A DNA stretch of 64,000 nt from Ferrimonas gelatinilytica (GTDB lineage: Bacteria; Pseudomonadota; Gammaproteobacteria; Enterobacterales; Shewanellaceae): assembly GCF_039544205.1 (NCBI RefSeq), contig NZ_BAABLF010000006.1, positions 62,001-126,000 of the forward strand, given 5' to 3'. A program made the translations under genes and the position numbers. Every line of letters begins with the position of its first letter. Position 1 is the first letter of the stretch. Shown here piece by piece: positions 57,967-64,000 of the stretch. A model generated the notes under the pieces. That model saw nothing but the letters and a program-made list of their open reading frames with translations, made no database searches and was not told the origin of the DNA.

Positions 57967-58379
57967 TAATTATTTGCTCAATGGAGCTGAGTGAGCAGAA
58001 CGTGAATAAGCAAAGACCTGTCTACCTGGATCTACAGCAGATCCAATTCCCCGCGACGGCCATTGCGTCCATTTTGCACCGGGTTTCCGGTGTGGTGATG
58101 TTCGGCGCTATCGCTGTCCTTCTGTGGCTGCTGGCCACTTCGCTGGAGTCCGCCTCCGGCTTCCAATCCGTTGCTGAACTGTTCAATGCTCTGCCTGCCA
58201 AGGTGGTGATTTGGGCGATCCTGACGGCCCTTGCGTACCACCTTTGTGGTGGCATTCGCCACCTGCTGATGGACCTGGGCTTGTTCGAGGGTTCCATGGA
58301 AAGTGGCAATAACTCTGCCCGGGTGGTGTTTGCGGCTGCCCTGATCTTGTCTGTTCTGGCGGGGATCTGGTTATGGTAA
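57963..58379 (+). CDS. sdhC: Succinate dehydrogenase cytochrome b556 subunit SdhC
   Basis: 138 residues from the ATG at 57963, which has GAGG four bases upstream. ATG 57981 and GTG 58002 are alternatives; relatives align from NKQRPVYLDLQ, just after 58002 (125 residues). Three membrane helices. Haem and quinone site landmarks are SILHRVSGV (Ser and Arg for quinone) and the haem His in ALAYHLCGGIRHLLMDLG. It anchors SdhAB in the inner membrane. It overlaps sdhD by 7 bases. Confidence 0.93.
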   Translation: MIIICSMELSEQNVNKQRPVYLDLQQIQFPATAIASILHRVSGVVMFGAIAVLLWLLATSLESASGFQSVAELFNALPAKVVIWAILTALAYHLCGGIRHLLMDLGLFEGSMESGNNSARVVFAAALILSVLAGIWLW

Positions 58380-58720
58380 GAAATGCGGCAACCCTCGGAC
58401 GCAGCGGCGTCCACGATTTCGTTCTGTTGCGCGCCAGCGCTCTGGTTCTGGCCAGCTACCTGATCTTCCTGGTCGGTTACCTGGTATTGACCCCTGAACT
58501 GACCTTCTCGGTTTGGCAGAACCTCTTCGCCGGCGTGGCGATGAAGGTGTTTACCCTGCTGGCCCTGCTGGCGCTGCTGATCCACGGCTGGATCGGTCTT
58601 TGGCAGGTGCTGACCGACTACATCAAGCCGGTGGGCCTGCGCGCCTTCCTGCAGTTTGCTGTCAACCTGGTTCTGCTGGCCTACCTGTTTGCCGGCGTTG
58701 TGATCCTGTGGGGTGTGTAA
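58373..58720 (+). CDS. sdhD: Succinate dehydrogenase membrane anchor SdhD
   Basis: 115 residues, the same as E. coli. It opens MVRNAATLGRSGVHDFVLLRASA. Three helices follow, with haem ligand His in LLIHGWIGLWQVLTDYIKP and the quinone-site Tyr/Asp in LTDY. It ends IL-WGV as in E. coli. The stop directly abuts the GTG start of sdhA. Confidence 0.95.
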   Translation: MVRNAATLGRSGVHDFVLLRASALVLASYLIFLVGYLVLTPELTFSVWQNLFAGVAMKVFTLLALLALLIHGWIGLWQVLTDYIKPVGLRAFLQFAVNLVLLAYLFAGVVILWGV

Positions 58721-60481
58721 GTGAGTATTTCAGTAAAAGAGTTTGATGCCATCGTGATCGGTGCCGGCGGCGCCGGCATGCGTGCAGCCCTGCAAATCTC
58801 CAAAGAGGGCAAATCCTGCGCTCTGCTGTCCAAAGTCTTCCCGACCCGCTCTCACACCGTATCCGCTCAGGGCGGCATCACCGTGGCTCTGGGTAATGCT
58901 CACGAGGACAACTGGGAGTGGCACATGTACGACACCGTCAAGGGCTCCGATTACATCGGGGACCAGGACGCCATCGAGTACATGTGCAAGACCGGTCCGG
59001 AAGCGATCATCGAGATGGAGAACATGGGCCTTCCCTTCTCCCGCTTCGAGGACGGCAAGGTGTACCAGCGCCCCTTCGGTGGCCAGTCCAAGAACTTTGG
59101 TGGTGAGCAGGCTGCCCGCACGGCCGCTGCGGCGGACCGTACCGGCCATGCCCTGTTGCACTGCCTCTACCAGCAGAACGTTAAGAATAAGACAGAGGTG
59201 TACTCCGAGTGGTATGCCCTGGACCTGGTGAAAAACCAGGACGGTGCCGTGGTCGGAGCAACCGCCATCGACATCGAAACCGGTGAGATCGTCTACTTCA
59301 AGGCTAAGGCCACGGTACTGGCCACCGGCGGCGCCGGTCGTATCTACGCATCCACCACCAACGCCCACATCAACACTGGTGACGGTGTCGGCATGGCGCT
59401 GCGCGCCGGTGTGCCGGTGCAGGATATGGAGATGTGGCAGTTCCACCCCACCGGGATCGCCGGTGCCGGGGTACTGGTCACCGAAGGGTGCCGCGGCGAA
59501 GGCGGCTACCTGCTGAACAAGGATGGCGAGCGCTTCATGGAGCGTTATGCCCCTAACGCCAAGGACCTGGCAGGCCGCGATGTGGTTGCCCGCTCCATCA
59601 TGACCGAGATCCGTGAAGGGCGCGGTTGTGATGGCCCCTGGGGTCCTCATGCCAAGCTGAAGTTGGATCACCTCGGCAAAGAGGTGTTGGAGTCCCGCCT
59701 GCCGGGGATCTGTGAACTGTCCCGCACCTTTGCCCACGTCGATCCGGTGAAGGAGCCGATCCCGGTGATCCCCACCTGCCACTACATGATGGGTGGCATT
59801 CCTACCAACGTGAATGGTCAGGTGATCGGGGCCGACGAGCAGCCGATCCAAGGCCTGCTGGCGGTGGGTGAAATTGCCTGCGTTTCCGTCCATGGCGCCA
59901 ACCGTCTCGGCGGCAACTCGCTGCTGGACCTGGTGGTGTTTGGTCGAGCCGCGGGTATGCACCTGGGCGAGACCCTGGATGCCCAAGGCGCCGGCCGTGA
60001 CGCCTCCGAGTCTGATCTCGACGCCAGCCTCAGCCGTTTCAATCGTTGGGAGTCCAGCAAAAACGGCAGCGGTGAAGATCCGGTTCAGATCCGCAAGGAT
60101 CTGCAGCAGTGCATGCAGCTCAACTTCTCCGTGTTCCGTCAGGGCGACGCGATGGCCGAAGGCCTGGAGCAGCTGCAGCAGATCGCTGACCGCCTCAAGG
60201 ATGCCAAATTGTCCGACACCTCCAAGGCGTTCAATACCCAGCGTATCGAGTGCCTCGAACTGGACAACCTGATGGAAACCGCCATCGCCACCGCCAAGGC
60301 GGCCAATTTCCGCACCGAGAGCCGTGGCGCCCACTCCCGTGAAGACTTTACCGAGCGGGATGATGAGAACTGGCTGTGCCACAGCCTCTACAACCCGCTG
60401 ACCGGTGAGATGAGCAAGCGCGACGTCAATATGACGCCGAAACTGCGCGACGCTTTCCCACCCAAAGTGCGTACCTACTAA
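58721..60481 (+). CDS. sdhA: Succinate dehydrogenase flavoprotein SdhA
   Basis: 586 residues (E. coli 588). The start is GTG, zero bases after the sdhD stop. FAD-binding GAGGAGMRAAL, His45 in RSHTVSAQGG for covalent flavin, substrate-site HPTGIAGAGVLVTEGCRGEGG, and a C-terminal DFTERDDENWLCH. It oxidises succinate to fumarate on the cytoplasmic face of complex II. Confidence 0.98.
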   Translation: MSISVKEFDAIVIGAGGAGMRAALQISKEGKSCALLSKVFPTRSHTVSAQGGITVALGNAHEDNWEWHMYDTVKGSDYIGDQDAIEYMCKTGPEAIIEMENMGLPFSRFEDGKVYQRPFGGQSKNFGGEQAARTAAAADRTGHALLHCLYQQNVKNKTEVYSEWYALDLVKNQDGAVVGATAIDIETGEIVYFKAKATVLATGGAGRIYASTTNAHINTGDGVGMALRAGVPVQDMEMWQFHPTGIAGAGVLVTEGCRGEGGYLLNKDGERFMERYAPNAKDLAGRDVVARSIMTEIREGRGCDGPWGPHAKLKLDHLGKEVLESRLPGICELSRTFAHVDPVKEPIPVIPTCHYMMGGIPTNVNGQVIGADEQPIQGLLAVGEIACVSVHGANRLGGNSLLDLVVFGRAAGMHLGETLDAQGAGRDASESDLDASLSRFNRWESSKNGSGEDPVQIRKDLQQCMQLNFSVFRQGDAMAEGLEQLQQIADRLKDAKLSDTSKAFNTQRIECLELDNLMETAIATAKAANFRTESRGAHSREDFTERDDENWLCHSLYNPLTGEMSKRDVNMTPKLRDAFPPKVRTY

Positions 60482-60495
60482 GGAGGGGACAGAGG

Positions 60496-61203
60496 ATGAA
60501 ATTGGACGTTTCTGTCTACCGCTACAACCCGGAAACCGATGCCCGCCCGACCATGCAGGATTACCAGCTGGACCTGCCTGACGGTTCCGACATGATGGTG
60601 CTGGATGTGTTGCTGCTCCTCAAAGAGCAGGACCCCGGCCTTTCGTTCCGCCGCTCCTGCCGCGAAGGGGTGTGTGGCTCCGATGGCGTCAACATGAACG
60701 GCAAGAACGGTTTGGCCTGCATCACGCCGATCTCCACCTTCAAGGGCAAGAAGCTGGCTATCCGTCCGCTGCCCGGTATGCCGGTGGTGCGGGATCTGGT
60801 GGTGGACTTGACCCAGTTCTACACCCAGTACGAGAAGATCAAGCCTTATCTCATCAACGACGGCAAGACCCCGGCCCGGGAGCATCTGCAGTCGCCGGAG
60901 GAGCGCGCCAAACTGGATGGCCTCTACGAGTGCATCCTGTGCGCCTGCTGCTCGACCTCCTGTCCGTCGTTCTGGTGGAACCCGGACAAGTTTGTTGGTC
61001 CCGCTGGTCTGCTGCACGCCTACCGCTTCCTGGTGGACAGCCGCGACACCGCAACTGATGAAAGATTGGGCGAACTGGACGATGCCTTCAGTGTATTCCG
61101 TTGCCACGGGATCATGAACTGTGTCAATGTCTGCCCGAAAGGGTTGAACCCGACCAAGGCGATCGGCCATATCAAGTCCATGCTGCTCAACCGAGCGGTG
61201 TGA
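60496..61203 (+). CDS. sdhB: Succinate dehydrogenase iron-sulfur protein SdhB
   Basis: 235 residues. The 2Fe-2S site has Cys55, Cys60, Asp63 and Cys75 (SCREGVCGSDG, GLAC). The 4Fe-4S and 3Fe-4S clusters use CILCACCSTSCP and CHGIMNCVNVCPKGLNP. It passes electrons from SdhA to quinone. A strong AAGGAGG site lies 15 bases after the sdhA stop. A terminator-like hairpin follows before sucA. Confidence 0.97.
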   Translation: MKLDVSVYRYNPETDARPTMQDYQLDLPDGSDMMVLDVLLLLKEQDPGLSFRRSCREGVCGSDGVNMNGKNGLACITPISTFKGKKLAIRPLPGMPVVRDLVVDLTQFYTQYEKIKPYLINDGKTPAREHLQSPEERAKLDGLYECILCACCSTSCPSFWWNPDKFVGPAGLLHAYRFLVDSRDTATDERLGELDDAFSVFRCHGIMNCVNVCPKGLNPTKAIGHIKSMLLNRAV

Positions 61204-61242
61204 TCTCGCCGAGCTTGATGCGGTGAAGGACTGATCAGGGAG

Positions 61243-61275
61243 GCCACGCTTTGACACCCCAAGGCGTGGCTTTTC
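61243..61275 (+). terminator. Terminator-like hairpin between sdhB and sucA
   Basis: GCCACGC pairs with GCGTGGC, with weaker TT/AA extension, around a 14-base loop, then TTTTCT. The long loop makes it weak, so partial read-through into sucA is likely. Confidence 0.6.
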
Positions 61276-61330
61276 TATATATTGCCCGTAGTGACTCTAT
61301 CACCGGGCGAGCACAGCGAAAGGAACAAGA

Positions 61331-64000
61331 ATGCAACGGGATTCTCTTAAGGCCTGGCAGGAAAGCTCCCACTTTGCGGGAGCCAACGCTGCCTATATCG
61401 AAGAGTTGTACGAGGCCTACCTGGATGACCCCTCTTCCGTCGCCGAAGAGTGGCAGGCGATCTTCGCCGAGCTGCCGAGCAACGGGACGGTCACCGACGT
61501 AGCCCATGGCCGGATCCGCGACTATTTCCGTGAAGTGGCTCTGGACAGCAACCGTTCCAAGAAGACCACTGCGGATCCGGAGCTGTCCGAGAAACAGGTT
61601 CGGGTGTTGCAGTTGATCAACGCCTACCGGTTCCGCGGCCACCAGGCCGCGGCGCTTGATCCCTTGGGGTTGTGGCAGCGGCCACCGGTGCCGGAGCTGG
61701 ATCCGGGTCATCACGGTCTGACCAGCGATGACATGGGACGGCAGTTCAATACTGGCTCCTATGCCTACGGCGGTGAAACCTTGACCCTCAAGGAGCTGGT
61801 CAGCAGCCTGCAGCAGACCTATTGCGGTCATATCGGCGCCGAGTACATGCACATCACCAGCACCCGGGAGAAGCGTTGGATCCAGCAGCGCCTTGAGTCG
61901 GTTCTGGGCAAGGCGAACTACACCTCAGAAGAAAAACAACGCCTGTTGAGCGGCCTCAACGCCGCCGAGGGCCTCGAAAAATACCTGGGTGCCAAGTTCC
62001 CCGGTGCCAAGCGTTTCTCCCTCGAGGGGGGCGATGCCATGGTGCCGATGATGCGTGAGTTGATCTATCGCGCCGGAGACCAGGGAGCCAAAGAGGTGGT
62101 TGTGGGGATGGCACACCGTGGTCGTCTCAACATGCTGGTTAATATCCTCGGCAAGAAGCCCGGCGACCTGTTCGACGAGTTCGCCGGCAAGCACGACGAA
62201 GCCCTCGGCAGTGGTGACGTGAAGTACCACCAGGGGTTCTCCTCCGACTTTGCCACCCCCGGCGGCAATGTCCACCTGGCACTGGCTTTCAACCCCTCCC
62301 ACCTTGAGATCGTAGCCCCCGTGGTGATCGGCTCCGTTCGGGCCCGCATGGACCGGCGTAAGTGTGAGACCGGTAAGCTGGTGATGCCCATCACCATCCA
62401 CGGCGACTCCGCCATCGCCGGGCAGGGGGTGGTTCAGGAAACCCTCAACATGTCGCAGACCCGTGGTTTTCAGGTGGGTGGCGCCATTCGGGTGGTAATC
62501 AATAACCAGGTTGGTTTCACCACCTCCAACCCGGCGGATACCCGCTCAACTGAATACTGTACCGACATCGCCAAGATGGTTCAGGCGCCAGTATTCCATG
62601 TGAACGCAGACGATCCGGAAGCGGTGGCCTTCGTGGCCCAGTTGGCGGTGGACTACCGTTACGAGTTCGGCCGCGACGTGTTCATCGACCTTATCTGCTA
62701 CCGCCGTCACGGCCACAACGAAGCGGATGAGCCAAGCGCGACTCAGCCGTTGATGTACAAGAAGATCAAGAAGCATCCGACACCGCGTAAGATCTACGCT
62801 GAGCGCCTGATCGAGCAGAAGGTGATGAGCGCCGAGGAGGTCACGGAGCAGATCAACACCTACCGGGACCTGCTTGAGCGGGGCGATTGTGTGGTGCCTG
62901 AGTGGCGGGTGATGACGGAGCACTCCGTCGACTGGACCCCCTTCTTGGACCACGACTGGACCGCCGCTTACGACAGCCAAGTGCCGCTGGAGAAGCTTCA
63001 GGCTCTGGGCCAGGCACTGACCGACTTCCCAGAAGAGCATAAGCTTCACTCCCGGGTTAACAAGATCTACAAGGACCGCGAAGCCATGGTCGCGGGCGAG
63101 AAGGCACTGGATTGGGGCATGGCGGAAATCCTGGCGTACGCCACCCTGCTCGATGATGGTTACCGGGTTCGTCTGACCGGTCAGGACTCCGGCCGCGGCA
63201 CCTTCTTCCACCGCCATGCGGTGCTGCATAACCAGGAAAATGCCACCACCTACATGCCCCTGCGTCACCTGTCGGAGCAGCAGGCCCCGATCGAGATCTA
63301 CGACTCGGTGCTGTCTGAAGCGGCGGTGTTGGCCTTTGAGTATGGTTACGCCACCGCCGAACCCGCCGGCTTGACCCTGTGGGAAGCGCAGTTTGGTGAC
63401 TTTGCCAACGGTGCCCAGGTGGTGATCGATCAGTTCCTCAGCTCCGGCGAGCAGAAGTGGGGCCGTCTGTGCGGCTTGACCATGCTTCTGCCACACGGCT
63501 ATGAAGGGCAGGGGCCGGAACACAGCTCCGCTCGCCTTGAGCGATTCCTGCAGCTGTGCGCCAACCACAACATGCAGGTGTGCGTGCCGACAACCCCGGC
63601 CCAGGTGTACCACATGATCCGCCGTCAGACGCTGCGCCCCATGCGCCGCCCTCTGGTGGTGATGAGCCCCAAATCCCTGCTGCGTCATCCGCTGGCCGTG
63701 AGCGGCCTGGAGGAGTTGGCCAACGGCACCTTCCAGAACGTGATTGGGGAAGTGGATGAGCTGGACCCGACCCAGGTAGATCGCGTTGTGTTCTGCTCTG
63801 GCAAGGTCTATTTCGACCTGTTGGAGAAGCGCCGCCGGGAAGAGCTCACCAACGTGGCCCTGATCCGTATCGAGCAACTCTACCCCTTCCCAGCCGACGA
63901 GATGGCGAAAGTGCTGGCAGATTACCAGCACGTGACGGACTTCGTCTGGTGTCAGGAGGAACCGCAGAACCAGGGTGCCTGGTACTGCAGCCAGCACCAC
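61331..64000 (+). CDS. sucA: 2-oxoglutarate dehydrogenase E1 component, 3' end beyond the window
   Basis: 890 codons are present with no stop; E. coli SucA is 933 residues, so about 45 are missing. AAGGAAC precedes the ATG (MQRDSLKAWQ). Landmarks: the N-terminal subunit-binding motif YIEELYEAYLDDP, the thiamine-pyrophosphate region GMAHRGRLNMLVNILGK, then GDSAIAGQGVVQET, RRHGHNEADEP, LTGQDSGRGTFFHRHA and HGYEGQGPEHSSAR. It decarboxylates 2-oxoglutarate in the TCA cycle. It starts 127 bases after sdhB in the classic sdh-suc order. Confidence 0.97.
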   Translation, partial: MQRDSLKAWQESSHFAGANAAYIEELYEAYLDDPSSVAEEWQAIFAELPSNGTVTDVAHGRIRDYFREVALDSNRSKKTTADPELSEKQVRVLQLINAYRFRGHQAAALDPLGLWQRPPVPELDPGHHGLTSDDMGRQFNTGSYAYGGETLTLKELVSSLQQTYCGHIGAEYMHITSTREKRWIQQRLESVLGKANYTSEEKQRLLSGLNAAEGLEKYLGAKFPGAKRFSLEGGDAMVPMMRELIYRAGDQGAKEVVVGMAHRGRLNMLVNILGKKPGDLFDEFAGKHDEALGSGDVKYHQGFSSDFATPGGNVHLALAFNPSHLEIVAPVVIGSVRARMDRRKCETGKLVMPITIHGDSAIAGQGVVQETLNMSQTRGFQVGGAIRVVINNQVGFTTSNPADTRSTEYCTDIAKMVQAPVFHVNADDPEAVAFVAQLAVDYRYEFGRDVFIDLICYRRHGHNEADEPSATQPLMYKKIKKHPTPRKIYAERLIEQKVMSAEEVTEQINTYRDLLERGDCVVPEWRVMTEHSVDWTPFLDHDWTAAYDSQVPLEKLQALGQALTDFPEEHKLHSRVNKIYKDREAMVAGEKALDWGMAEILAYATLLDDGYRVRLTGQDSGRGTFFHRHAVLHNQENATTYMPLRHLSEQQAPIEIYDSVLSEAAVLAFEYGYATAEPAGLTLWEAQFGDFANGAQVVIDQFLSSGEQKWGRLCGLTMLLPHGYEGQGPEHSSARLERFLQLCANHNMQVCVPTTPAQVYHMIRRQTLRPMRRPLVVMSPKSLLRHPLAVSGLEELANGTFQNVIGEVDELDPTQVDRVVFCSGKVYFDLLEKRRREELTNVALIRIEQLYPFPADEMAKVLADYQHVTDFVWCQEEPQNQGAWYCSQHH

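Noticed and set aside
58730..60382. A 550-codon open frame antisense to sdhA
   Set aside because: sdhA is unmistakable on the other strand. High GC and biased codons keep the antisense frame open. No family motifs or ribosome site.
62546..64000. An open frame of more than 480 codons antisense to sucA
   Set aside because: SucA motifs are continuous on the plus strand through the window end. The antisense product is Val/His/Gln-rich without domains.
1..64000. CRISPR arrays, prophage, transposases, toxin-antitoxin pairs, tRNA or rRNA genes
   Set aside because: I looked on both strands and saw no spaced direct repeats, integrase/transposase motifs, paired small toxin genes or structural RNA signatures; absence by eye is not proof.

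Overview
The window reads as a chromosomal segment of a GC-rich gammaproteobacterium. Gene orders follow those of enterics and Shewanella-type bacteria: cydX; dinG/polB; nagZ-ycfP; mfd next to csiV; lolCDE; comEC-msbA-lpxK-ycaR-kdsB; gltA divergent from sdhCDAB-sucA. The mix of Shewanella-like accessory families (DUF2919, DUF3108, DUF2057, PriC-YfcA-DinG, CsiV) and high GC suggests an alteromonad such as Ferrimonas. That genus call is inference, not proof. I see no phage, insertion sequence, integron, CRISPR array, tRNA or rRNA.

Layout. 1-2.0 kb: cydX tail of a cytochrome bd operon, a secreted RNase T2 with an extra N-terminal module, a small lipoprotein and a YdcH-like protein. 2.0-7.0 kb: an RND pump operon (adaptor plus permease) divergent from its TetR regulator, with a 22-bp operator palindrome between them. 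7.0-13.0 kb: an outer-membrane barrel protein, then a leftward block of envelope-related unknowns, an HDAC-type deacetylase, PriC and a TSUP exporter. 13.0-17.5 kb: dinG and polB diverge from a shared LexA-like box, giving a small SOS damage-tolerance module. 17.7-20.0 kb: tandem porins, the first preceded by a strong CRP-like site. 20.2-23.4 kb: a dicarboxylate/amino-acid symporter and astB.

23.7-29 kb: topA, cysB and sdaA. 29-31 kb: nagZ-ycfP-acyP. 31-35.4 kb: mfd with csiV translationally coupled behind it. 35.6-38.7 kb: lolCDE, the lipoprotein-sorting exporter. 38.8-40.5 kb: speG, ppiC and a DUF2062 protein. 40.5-46.5 kb: comEC, msbA, lpxK, ycaR and kdsB, which supply lipid A/Kdo synthesis and export. 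46.6-48.6 kb: a kinase-like protein of unknown role, a small membrane protein and a secreted metallo-beta-lactamase-fold hydrolase. 48.6-56 kb: an adaptor followed by two tandem RND permeases, with no outer-membrane channel gene. 56.3-64 kb: the TCA cluster gltA / sdhCDAB / sucA, with sucA cut by the window end.

Most of the window is well-known housekeeping DNA, and I do not see a convincing undescribed defence or mobile system. The least explained items are the degenerate kinase-like protein (46630-47238), two tiny ORFs with plausible ribosome sites in the sdh leader (57830-57966), the RNase T2 with its N-terminal add-on, a DinG lacking one expected cluster cysteine, and the single-adaptor/two-permease pump.
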